Shown one piece after another: positions 52,900 through 62,640 of a DNA stretch of 64,000 nucleotides (positions are counted from its first letter, which is position 1; each line of letters opens with the position of its first letter). The translations under genes were made by a program, and so were the position numbers. The notes under the pieces are model-generated. The model saw only the letters and a program-made list of their open reading frames with translations, searched no databases and was not told the origin of the DNA. The DNA lies in the NCBI GenBank assembly GCA_019925105.1, contig JAHGAU010000020.1, positions 1 through 64,000 on the forward strand, read 5' to 3'. The DNA is from Niebla homalea. Lineage: Eukaryota > Ascomycota > Lecanoromycetes > Lecanorales > Ramalinaceae.

Positions 52900-53862
52900 C
52901 TACCAAAACGCGAAGCCTATTCCGGAGTTCCTTCGGACGGCAGCCTTAACCCACCAAGCCTTAGACATACTCCCAGAAAGCAAAACGATTGGGTACGGTG
53001 GCTACCTATGGTCGAGTTTGCGGACAATAACAACCTGAATCGATCGACCAAAATAATACTTTTCTACCTTAATAAGGGCTTTTACCCAAGGATGTTATTC
53101 GGTCCCGATAATATTAAATATATTACCGCCCGTGAACAATTCCAGGCTAAGGAAGTTACCGATATTATTAGAACTATATAAGAAATTCTTAATATAATAC
53201 GTTTTAATTTAAATAAGGTTTATAACGATACGTTTAAATAAGTTAATTATTAACGCCGGGACGTTAAGTTTAAAATAAACAATAAAGTTTATATAAATAT
53301 TAAGTATTTAATAATTAATCGGCTTAATAAAAAGTTAAATTATAAACGTTTAAATCCTTATATTATCCTTAAATAATATTATTCCTTTTATAAATTAAAT
53401 ATTTTAAATATTTTTTAAGCTTATTTTATTTTTTATATAAACAACTTAATTTATATCCCGATCGAAAAGAAATTATTATTATCGGGATAGATTAATTTAC
53501 CCTTTAAACCCGTTATTATAAACGAAAAGGGTATTAAGGAGTAAAAGCTTAAAGAAATTATTAATTCCCGACGTACTAATTAAAAATAGGGGCTGTAATA
53601 TAAGGTTAAATAAGTAAACTTATCCCCGGATAATACTTAATATTATACCGATATAAAAGAATTCCTTTATACTTAAAGATTAATTAAAGCTTTTTATAAG
53701 AAATACCCGGATAAGCCCGGACTATAACCCGGAGATCCAACTGATATCGCTATACTTAAGGTAGCCTTTAAGGGCTATCCTAAACGTCCAGGTCAGATAA
53801 CGATCTCGCCGGGCTTAAAACTCGATGTCGCAGGCCGCATATTGCGTCCCTACTGGGCCTAA
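52900..53862 (+). pseudogene. Gypsy pol 3' part: integrase and chromodomain
   Basis: One frame runs from about 52900 to the natural-looking TAA at 53860, broken only by RIP-type stops. Integrase core end: S-D-G then N-D-W-V-R-W-L-P-M-V-E-F-A-D-N-N (52936-53038), the W-x-x-W-L-P-x-A-E-F-A-x-N-N motif of gypsy integrases, followed by L-N-K-G-F-Y-P-R. GPY/F module: R-R-D-V-K-F-K at about 53250 and R-L-N-P-Y-I-I-L at 53347. Chromodomain: I-I-N-S-R-R at 53557 to F-Y-K-K-Y-P-D-K-P-G near 53720, with K-V-K-(W) and N-T-(W) aromatic positions as TAA. In the family the chromodomain steers integration to heterochromatin marks. The tail after it is unmutated. Coding upstream of 52930 is unclear. Confidence 0.9.
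53548..53722 (+). other. Chromodomain of gypsy integrase
   Basis: The layout is the canonical one: a basic I-x-N/D-S-R-R start, Q-Y-K-V-K-W with Q and W codons as TAA, a P-D-N-T-W strand with W as TAA, an aromatic cluster, then the C-terminal helix ending Y-P-D-K-P. This places the element among chromoviruses. Confidence 0.85.
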
Positions 53863-54053
53863 GGGCCCCCTAAGACGGCCTTGCAGCTCCCCGAAGCCAC
53901 TGAAGCGACCACCACCATCACTCACCCATATGGACCTCACTTCAGTTACCCGGCCCATAAGTGATGGGTAAGAGGGGTGGTTTTGAGTTCAAAATTTTTC
54001 CTTTTCAGCGTGCTTACAGGCTCGAGGGCGAGCCTTTCCCAGGGGGGCGGTAA
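53863..54053 (+). other. Gypsy 3' untranslated region and purine tract
   Basis: Unmutated GC-rich sequence follows the pol stop. It ends with the purine tract AGGGGGGCGG (54041-54050) and TAA directly before the 3' LTR. The purine tract would prime plus-strand DNA synthesis. Confidence 0.8.
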
Positions 54054-54452
54054 TGTTAGGGTTCAGGGGTATTGGTAGCTCAGGAATAGGCCCTACCGGG
54101 CCTATCCCGGGCCAAACCCGGGGTTAGTCCGGCACCCAGGAGTGTTACCGACTGGGTATATTAGGGCCTTCGGCCCCCTTACTCTTACACCTCTGTACTT
54201 TAATGTCTTTATGTCAGGGTGATAACCACTCGGCCATCTCATGGACAAAAGTAGCTATCCGGGGTAGGTAATAGCGCTTAGGGGTAAGCCGCTATTACCA
54301 TATATGAGAAGGTAGTCTACCCGGGGGATCACCCCCAGGGGTAGGCCCTACCCCGGAGCCCTTGCTCCAGGGTAGGTACTGCCATAACACTTTAATTATA
54401 CGCAATACACCCTTTGCCTTCCAACTGCCCCAGAGGGGCTTACACTCTAATA
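54054..54452 (+). repeat. 3' LTR of gypsy element, split by an insertion
   Basis: It starts TGTTAGGGTTCAGGGG and ends CTCTAATA. Its total length of 399 minus the 178-bp insertion and one 5-bp target copy gives 216 bp, exactly the length of the 5' LTR. It keeps CA/TG across its whole length, unlike the right half of the 5' LTR. Confidence 0.93.
54212..54389. mobile_element. Nested 178-bp TG...CA insertion (solo-LTR or TRIM-like)
   Basis: It begins TGTCAGGGTG, ends GCCATAACA, and is flanked by perfect CTTTA duplications (54207-54211 and 54390-54394). These are the features of an LTR integrated by a retroviral-type integrase. It is GC-rich and unmutated. It holds several hairpins: GGTAATAGCG/CGCTATTACC, GGGGGATCACCCCC, GGGGTAG/CTACCCC and GGAGC/GCTCC. 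Reading the minus strand, its end contains GAGATGGCCGAGTGGTTA, like the first ~20 bases of a tRNA-Ser/Leu gene, but no B box follows. Orientation is unknown; it is younger than the gypsy insertion. Confidence 0.88.
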
Positions 54453-54457
54453 TTAAT
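54453..54457 (+). repeat. Right target-site duplication of gypsy element
   Basis: TTAAT after the 3' LTR matches CTAAT at 49733-49737 except for one C/T transition. Confidence 0.7.
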
Positions 54458-57400
54458 TAACTTAAGTATATTAATTAAAATAACCGGTATTATTTTTATA
54501 TTAACGGGTAATTTAAACTTATATATGAAATAACTAATTTTCTTAATAATAGCGAAAGGTCCGGCGTACTATTAATATAACTTATAATTTTCATTATTAA
54601 GGATATTGTATTTATAATATAACTTTAAATAAGTTAAATTAATTTATAACGTTAATTACATCAGAATTTAATTATTATTTACGTAAATTTTAACGCGTTT
54701 TATACTTTTTTACGGTTCTATAATGAAAGTATATTAAACTTAAAAATTAAAAAAGTAATTAATAAGTTTAAAAAGTTATATATATTGATATTGTAATAAA
54801 TCATATTAAAAGTAAACTTAATTATAAACGACTTTGAATTATTTTAAAATACCTTAAATATACAGGATAATATTTATTTAATTATAATCCGGATACATAA
54901 TTATAAAGTAACGTAATATAATTTTAACCGTTTGATTAATCCGTTTAAATTAATTATTAATTTAAGGATAATATAGGTTAAACGTAAAAATATAAATATT
55001 TATTTCTTTAAATATAGATTTCTAAAATATAAAAATAAATTTACGATTTTTATTTAATATAATTCTAAAGGGAATTCCTTATCCTTATTTTATTAATTCG
55101 GTTAATAATAATTTTATTTAATTATTAACCTTAAATTTAATATTATTAAGGAATAAGAATATTTATTTAAAAAACTTATCGGTAACGGTAAAGAATATAT
55201 CGTAATTATATTAATTTAATAAAGCGATAATAAAGTCTATATAAAATATATAGAAAATAATTAATAAGCTTAAGATTAGTTAAAGCGATTTATAAGGTAT
55301 ATACCTTTTAATTTAATTTAAATTATATTTAAAATAATATATAATATATTTCCGTAATTATTTTCTTAACCCGAATAAATAAACCGAATTCGTTAATTTA
55401 TTATAACATCGGTTAGAGTTACTATATAGTAAATTATTATATACTTATTAAAAGATTACCTTTTTAAGTTTATTAAGTACGTATAATTATAATAAATAAT
55501 TAATGGATTCTAAATTATAAATAAGGCCGCCCTTTAATATAAAGTATAATTTGATTTTTATATTTTATAAATTTAATTCCTTTTTAATTATTAAGACTTT
55601 TTATAATCTTATTTATATTTTATTTTTTATATATCCTTCTTTAATTTACTCTTTAAATTTATTTAAAATATAAATATAATAAATAATAGTTAATTTACTA
55701 TTATTTATATTATTAAGAATTCCGATTTCTATAAATAAACTTTATATATTATTAATTAATCGTAATAATACGTCGGGAATAATATTTATTAAATCCGACT
55801 TATAACGTAACGAATATCGAGTATCGATAACTATTACGATATATAAATTAAACGGAGATTAAGCTTATTAATTTTTAAATTCGTTTATTTAAAGATATTA
55901 ATAATTACGTTATAATCTATAAAGATTATATAGTTAAACTTATAATAATTCATTTTAATTAAATATTTAATTTTATTTACGATTTAAATTATACTTATAG
56001 TCTTTAATTTTATAAGTTAATAATTTTTTTTAAATTATATTTAAGCTTCTATTAAGGGATATTATTAATTATACTTTATTATACGTAATTTTTAATAAAT
56101 CGTTAATTTCCGTAATATTATAAGGTAACGGGTTATCCTTAATATAATATATTATAACCGTAATACTTAATTCTTTTAATATATCGATATCGGTAAATAA
56201 CGGTTAATTAGAATTATAATATATAAAAAATAACGGTTTTAAAACCGTATTTTTTAAAGCCTTAAAAATATAATTTTCTTCTTAAATAAATATAAACTTA
56301 ATCCGAAATATCCTTTATTTACGGCGTAAACCGATATATTTTAAATTTACCTTTTTTAAATCTATACTAAAAGTAATTTTATATAGTTAAAGCGGGATAA
56401 TACGTTAAATATAATTCTTTATTCCCGTATATAATTAATTTATAAGCTTAAGGAAGACTTTAATGTTTCTTAATATATTAAAAAATTTAACGTTTTAAAT
56501 AGCCTTAATTTTATTATGAAGTATAAATATCTATAAAGAATCGACTTATTAATTAAAAAGTTTAATCGTAAGGTAACCGATAAATAATTTTATCGGTAAA
56601 AGGTTTACGCGTTTATCTTTAAGAATTTAAAAAACTTAACGTAAATAAATAATATACTTTTTTAATAAATAATTAAAAACAATTATTTTATCTATAAATA
56701 TTTACTTAAAATTTTATATTAAACGTAATATATTATTTATTTATTTTTTAATATATAAAAGATTATTTTAAAACTTATTAATATAACCGAAAATTTCCTT
56801 TAATCCTTATAAAAGATAATATAAAGTTTATATCGGTTAAATTTATGTATAAGAAATTAATAAAAATAACCGTATATATAATTACGGTAATATATTTATA
56901 ATTTATAATTAAAGAAATTATTTCTTATTATAACAATAACGGATATAAATCGGAAATCGTAATTTTATTAAGTAATTAAATATTAATTATAATATAACTT
57001 TTACGTCCGTTTAAGGTATTATATTAAATAATAAAAGTAAAATCCAAAAATTTTATAAAGTATATAAATTAATATAACTTACCCTTATTATATATTTTAT
57101 TTAAAGTTTAATTTATGACCTTTTATTTTTACATTTAATATTATATACTTTCTTAAGTTTAATAATTATATTAAATTAAAAGTTAATAAATATATATTAA
57201 TTTTTTAAAACATTAATTATAATATTATTATTTTTAAAGATATTACCGAATTCCTTAACGATATTACTTAATTAAACTTACGTATTTCCGTTATATATAT
57301 AAATCTTAAGATTATTAAGTAAAACTTATTCTTTACCATTATTTATTTATAATAATTAATTTAAGTAAATCTTTAAATAATTAAAAGTTATAAAGACTAT

Positions 57401-59695
57401 TTTAATAAGTATAAAGATTAATATTATTATTAAAATAGCTTTATAAATTTAGAACTTAAATTTTTAAATTCTCTATCCGTAAATAATAAATAATATTAAT
57501 AAACTTAAGATTATTAAATAATAAGGTTACGGGGGTAAATTATATAAAATTTTAAGTTTTACTTTATATAATAAGTTAACCTTTTAATTAATACCGTTTT
57601 TAATTTAAACGATAAATATTTTTAAGTTAATAATATACGTAAATATATTACTTTAAAATCCAAGATTATAAAACGGTATTAATTACGGTTTAAAGATAAA
57701 ATCCCGGGATTTAAGTAATTCTTTCAAAGTCCTTTTTTTTTAAATATATAATTAATACTTATACCGTATTATAAGCTAAAACTTAAGTGTATTATTTTAC
57801 GTAAATTATAGGTTAAAATTATGTTATTTTTTTATAAAAGTAATTGTTTTAATACTTATATTTTTATAAGTATCAATAATAGATTTTTAATTATTAAAAT
57901 CGATTATTATTTTATTAAGAGTTATAATATCGGTAACGATTAAAATATTAATAAGTAAATTATATATTAAATAAATTTTAACCGAGATTTTTCTTAAATT
58001 AAATATTATAAATTTGTTCATAATTAACTTAAAATTATTAACGTTTATAACCGGAATTAAGTTAAGTAATTTTTAAATTTTAAAGTTTATATTTAAAATT
58101 TAAAAGAATATAATATTATAATTAATAATCGCAATAAAATACCCGTTATTTATATAGAAGTTTATTACGGATAAATTAAGGGTAAATTAAACTTTATTTA
58201 TAGTATATTAATATACCTTAAAAATAAAGCTTATAAAGTATATACTTTTTATTATAATAAAGTTAATAATTACCGGTATTATACTATTAACTTATTAAGC
58301 TTATACTTATTAATTATTTACGGACTAAATCCGTTACTTAAACATAAAGACCTTAAGAATACTTAAGTTTATTGCTTTTAATTTTTAATAATTATTTTTA
58401 AAATAAATAAAAAGTTTATTCTTTAATAAGTACTTTATTACGTATTTAAAGTAATAATAATAAGCGGGGATTTAATATATAAAATATACTTCTTCCGTAA
58501 TAAGGTGCTTATTATTTTAAGATCCTTTTAATTTTTCTTTATTAAATAATATTTTCTTTTTTTCTTTATTTTTAAATATAAAAATTTAATTAATCCTTTA
58601 TTCTATATAATATATTTAATATTTAAAATTGGATCCTTTTTTTTAAGGGCTTTAATTTTCCTTAACCTAACATTAATATCTTTTTTTACGACGTTAAAGG
58701 TAATTACCGCTATCTTTTTTCTTAAGGTTATATATCGTAAGCTTTATTTTATTTATACGTTTAAGAAAATAACGTTAATAATTAAAAAAATGGACCGGCT
58801 TTTGGATTTTCTATAAAATTCCGGTTACCTTAAAATAACGTATCCGTTCTATAACTTTACGGATATATTTACGGAACTATATAATACTTAATAACGTAAA
58901 CTTATTAATTATATTTAAATTTATTTATAAGCTTAAGGTAATTATTAATAATAATATTTATATTTAATAATTATAAATCCCGTTAAAATTCTAAGTTTAA
59001 CCCGCGGTAAATAAGCGTAAGTTAATTTTAAATATTATTAAAATTTAACGTATATATAACCCGTAAAATAATCTACGTATATTTACGGGGTTCCCGGTTC
59101 CGAAAAGTATTATTTATAATATACTTTTCGGTAATTAAAATATTTAAGCCGACTTATTAAAGTAACTTAAATCTTATAATAATTTAAAAAGTTTATTTAA
59201 TTAAATTATTATTATATTTAATAAGTCGTTTTTCGGTATTTAATAACTTTCTAGTATAGTACTTTAAAGCGGTATTTTTTAAATATAATTATAGGTTATT
59301 CCGTAATAATTATATATTTATTATTTAAAGAATATCTTTTAATCGATCGATAAAGATATATATATCCCGGAAAAAAATATACTTCCCGAAATACTTAATT
59401 ATAAAAGCTATATCGGAAAACTTATTTTCCTAAAAAAAAGTTAAAAAATCCGACGTTATTAAGATTAAAATTTATTAATTAATTTAATTATAAGTTTCTT
59501 ATTATTTATATTACGTTATTAAGAAAAAAGAATAAATTATTATTAAAATTATTTTATTATTAACCTTATCTAATAACGGGAATTAATTCTTAAATTATAC
59601 CCCGTAATTATATTATTTACTCTTTAATAAAACTTATTATTTTTAACCGATTAAGTAAATTAATAAGTTAAATAAAAATTGCTTTTTTAGTAAAA
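54458..59695. other. Degraded AT-rich DNA, nothing recognisable
   Basis: About 5.2 kb saturated with stops and TA steps. No domain motif, terminal repeat or duplicated block could be supported by eye. Confidence 0.6.
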
Positions 59696-59827
59696 GTACT
59701 TGTCACGGTATGGACCATGGGAGGATTCCTTGGCACGGAGCGGCCTTACCTTCTTCCGCATGCTTGGCGCACACATACATATTACACCCACTCACTTTAT
59801 GTATACCGCATTTCTCGTGACAGTACT
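59696..59827 (+). mobile_element. 122-bp solo-LTR-like element with perfect duplication
   Basis: TGTCACGGTATGGACC starts at 59701 and CTCGTGACA ends at 59822, with perfect 7-bp inverted ends TGTCACG/CGTGACA. Flanking GTACT is present on both sides (59696-59700 and 59823-59827). The 122 bases are unmutated and GC-rich in a region of pure AT. Ends and duplication length fit a solo LTR or a terminal-repeat miniature element, though a short non-autonomous DNA element cannot be excluded. Confidence 0.88.
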
Positions 59828-60625
59828 TCTTATTTAATATAATAAACTTAAGTTTAATATTTAAATTTATTAAGCTTAAGTTCCGGTTTAATACTTAAAG
59901 TCGGAGGGAAACGTTATAATATTAACGTTAATATAAAAAATAAATCTAATAACTATTATAATAATAGAAAACTATTTAATAGAAATAATAGTTTTACGGT
60001 AATAAGTTTTTAAGGACTTTAATTATATCGACGTATTTTAAATTTATTTAATTGTATTAAGGTTAATAACAACTTATATAATAATTATAACGATAATAAA
60101 GCGTTTTTAAAGTATAGAAGATTACGTTAAAGTAATAAAAAATTTGAAATTAAATTTAAAAAAATTAAATTAAAAAAAGAAATAATAAATTTTATAACTC
60201 TAAAAGATTTTAACCCAAGTAATTTACTTACGGTAAATATAATTCTTAAGTTACTTAATCGTTAATAGTTTTTAACTATTTAAGCGATTCCTTTTAAAGT
60301 TAAGTATAAAATCGTTACGGTTATTAAGTTACCGGATTTTAATAAGACGTTTAATGAATATATTAAAATAATAATATTAAAATCCGGTAATACTTAAGAA
60401 GCTTATAATATATATATTTTCTTCATAATACCGTGTTTAATCTTTCTTTAAAAGTATTTAAAAGTGAATTAAAGGCGGTATTTTAAAGGATATAAAGCTA
60501 ATATCTTTAATACCGCTATAAGGGAAATATCCGTTATAATTAATAAACTGATATTTTAATTCGTATTAACGGATCTTATAATATACGTTAATATAGTATT
60601 AATATAAGTAGCTATTATTATTATT
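59828..60625. other. Degraded AT-rich DNA, nothing recognisable
   Basis: Stop-saturated. No motif seen. Confidence 0.6.
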
Positions 60626-60777
60626 TATTAGTATATAAATTAAAAAGTATAATAATATATAAATAATATTCTACCTAAAGGATAAGAGCATTATAAGGAT
60701 ACCTATCCTCTACGTATAAACGGGTGTCCTATATTTATCAATGCTCCTATGTATATATGCATATAACATTATAAGTA
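60626..60777 (+). repeat. RIP-mutated copy of the TGTTGGTGTATGGACC family
   Basis: TATTAGTATATAAATTAAAA aligns base for base with TGTTGGTGTATGGACCAAAA at 61269 if every G or C in TG/CA context is changed. The alignment continues through ATTCTACC, CCTCTACGTA, GTGTCCTA and ATAACATTAT. The 5' half is fully mutated and the 3' half partly. No target duplication was found. Confidence 0.8.
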
Positions 60778-61263
60778 TAAATATTAATAACTTATTAGAC
60801 GATTATTTAAAACTTAATTATCTTATATACGTTACGTTTATTATTATTATTATAAAGGACGACTTAACATAATATATTAAATAAGGGTATTAAGAAGACC
60901 TTACTTAAAAGATAATTATCGCGATCTTAAATAAAAATAAGGACCTTAACTATAAGAATAAGTTAATACTATTACTTATATATAAACGATACTTTAAATT
61001 AAGGCTAAAACTTATATAAAACGTAAATATTATATAAAAAATAGTTTAATTATAATAAACATTTATAACGATCTTATTTATTATATCGATTAAATTATAG
61101 CATATTATTATATTTATATTCCCCATATAATAATAAAGGATATCTTTAATATTATATATAATAAAAAAAATCCGGGCTATAAACGCTACTTCTATATTAT
61201 TAATTCGTCTTAATATATATAACGCTTTAAATATTTCTTATAATAATATTTTAATTAATATTT
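60778..61263. other. Degraded AT-rich spacer between two LTR-like copies
   Basis: 486 bp, stop-saturated. It lies between two same-orientation copies of the same family, but the right copy has its own target duplication, so this is not the interior of one element. Confidence 0.55.
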
Positions 61264-61438
61264 TATAGTGTTGGTGTATGGACCAAAAAGTGTGATAATG
61301 TATGAATCATGATTCTACCTGAATGCAGATGGGATCCTAAGGATCATCTGTCCTCTACGTACAAAGAGTGTCCTACACCTATGGATGCTCCCGCGTATCC
61401 CCCATGCTATGTATCCACATAACATTATTAACATATAG
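61264..61438 (+). mobile_element. 165-bp intact solo LTR with TATAG duplication
   Basis: TGTTGGTGTATGGACC starts at 61269 and ATTATTAACA ends at 61433. TATAG flanks both sides (61264-61268 and 61434-61438). The body keeps CA/TG. It is the least mutated of the three family members and so gives the reference for the family. TG...CA ends with a 5-bp duplication indicate an LTR left by recombination, possibly of a Copia-type element. No internal coding part of this family lies in the window. Confidence 0.9.
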
Positions 61439-61736
61439 CCTATTTTAATATTATTAGTACCATTTTATATTATTATAATTAATTTTATCTTTATATTATT
61501 TACGATAATAAATATTTTCAATATTATAATATCCGTTACTTATAAATTTAATAAAAGAATTATATTAATTACTAATAAGAATACGTTTTCGGCCGGATAA
61601 TAAAGTAAGGTTTTCTTAAAGTAATTAAACCCCTTAAATTAAGGACTTTTTTCCGTTATCGTATTTAACCGCGATCGGAAGTTTATATCTAAATAAATAT
61701 TATTACGGTATAAGGATATAGGAATAATACTTACTT
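61439..61736. other. Degraded AT-rich DNA
   Basis: No feature recognised. Confidence 0.55.
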
Positions 61737-61867
61737 TGTAATAAAGGTAAGGTAGGATACTATCCTTTATATAGGATAATATCCCTTAGGTAATATAGTT
61801 ATTTATCCTTTAGAACAATAACAACTAATACACACTTTACCATACTATATATTGTCCATACCTTACA
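61737..61867 (-). repeat. 131-bp TG...CA island on the minus strand
   Basis: Read on the minus strand from 61867 it starts TGTAAGGTATGGACAA and ends CTTTATTACA at 61737, giving TGTAA/TTACA ends. It keeps many CA/TG steps (AACAATAACAACTAATACAC). It includes GGATACTATCC and GGATAATATCC words. No flanking duplication was found (TACTT left, ATTTA right), so it is weaker than the two elements with duplications. Confidence 0.5.
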
Positions 61868-61904
61868 ATTTAATAAGGTATTATTTATAATTATTTTAAT
61901 TAAG

Positions 61905-62460
61905 GGCTCTTAATTTAAAAGGTTTAAAGTAAAGGGGATCTTTTAGGGTAAAGGTAACGGAGCAGGTAAAGTCTTTACTATGGGAGTAATCTACGGGGAA
62001 GGTGATTTAACTAATAAGGATGGATTCAAGGGTAATATACTTAATTTAAGTATAAATTTATTGATAAGGTCTTTAAGTATTATAGATGGTTATACTTTTA
62101 ATAGCAATACTTTAACTAAGGGCATTAATTTAATAAGAGATTTAAAAAGTATAAATCTTATATAAAGGTTATAAATTATAAGGTAGGATTTAGATAAGAA
62201 GCAGTTAGTTAAGGTATTAATAATAAAATCCTGGATCTTATAAGTAAGGTTTAAGCTATTAAGAAAGGTAATCTAATTAATTTAAGAGCTTATAAATATA
62301 ATAGTAATAAGGATGGAGATAAGGCCGAGTTTGATAAAGCTCGTAATAAAGGTATTGCGAGAATATAAGATATTTAATTAAAGACTCCGCTTAATAATAA
62401 GGGATTAAATAGATAAGCTATAACGTAGTTACCTTAACTTAAGGCAATAAAGGTTATACT
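61905..62460 (+). other. Mildly mutated G-over-C segment, possible gene relic
   Basis: About 550 bp with more G than C on the plus strand and words such as AAGGGTAAT, GGTAAAG and AATAAGGATGGA. It keeps GA-rich and some TG/CA words. An open frame of 61 codons (ATG 61980 to stop 62163-62165) has a balanced residue mix (Gly, Asp, Ser, Asn) unlike the Ile/Lys/Tyr openings elsewhere. It belongs to no family I know. AAGGGT words recall the flanks of the composite G-rich repeat at 39.6 kb, so it may be a decayed repeat rather than a gene. Confidence 0.3.
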
Positions 62461-62465
62461 TAATC

Positions 62466-62640
62466 TGTAAGAACGTATGGACCCTATATTATTATTATTA
62501 TTTTTACTCCCTTAACCGGTACGGTATAAGACGGGATTTAATTATGGTCTTCTTATACCGGCCGGTACGGTATAGAGGTATTTCCCGTTCCCGTACCGTC
62601 CCTATACCGGCGGTATAAGACCGGGAAATACTAAGAAACC
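62466..62640 (+). repeat. Inverted-repeat-rich island beginning TGTAAGAACGTATGGACC
   Basis: After a GTATGGACC start come nested inverted repeats. CGGTATAAGA (62522-62531) pairs with TCTTATACCG (62551-62560). GTATTTCCCG (62578-62587) pairs with CGGGAAATAC (62622-62631), enclosing CCTATACCGGCGGTATAAG. CCGGTACGGTATA occurs twice directly. Low TG/CA but high CG fits partial RIP. The 3' end and a target duplication could not be fixed. Confidence 0.65.

Larger units (their letters stand above)
49738..54452 (+). mobile_element. Chromodomain Ty3/gypsy LTR retrotransposon, defective
   Basis: Two 216-bp LTRs (the right one interrupted) start TGTYAGG and end CTYTAATA, originally TGTTAG...CTAACA. They flank a ~4.1-kb interior whose right part encodes integrase and a chromodomain on the plus strand. 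A purine tract precedes the 3' LTR. The interior is too short for full gag-pol: only about 2.1 kb lies between leader and integrase, and protease, reverse transcriptase and RNase H are not recognisable. A deletion is therefore likely. Mutation is patchy, with unmutated stretches at 49738-49870, 52890-53160 and 53715-54450. An inverted LTR/leader block lies at 50597-50752. Family: chromovirus clade of Metaviridae-type elements of fungi. Confidence 0.92.

Noticed and set aside
54212..54389. tRNA gene or tRNA-derived SINE on the minus strand
   Set aside because: Only about 20 bases resemble a tRNA start and they sit at the very end of the insertion, so there is no room for the rest of the tRNA or a B box; TG...CA ends and 5-bp duplications favour an LTR-type unit.
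60626..61433. A short complete LTR element with two LTRs
   Set aside because: The right copy has its own perfect TATAG duplication, so it inserted independently; the left copy does not share it.
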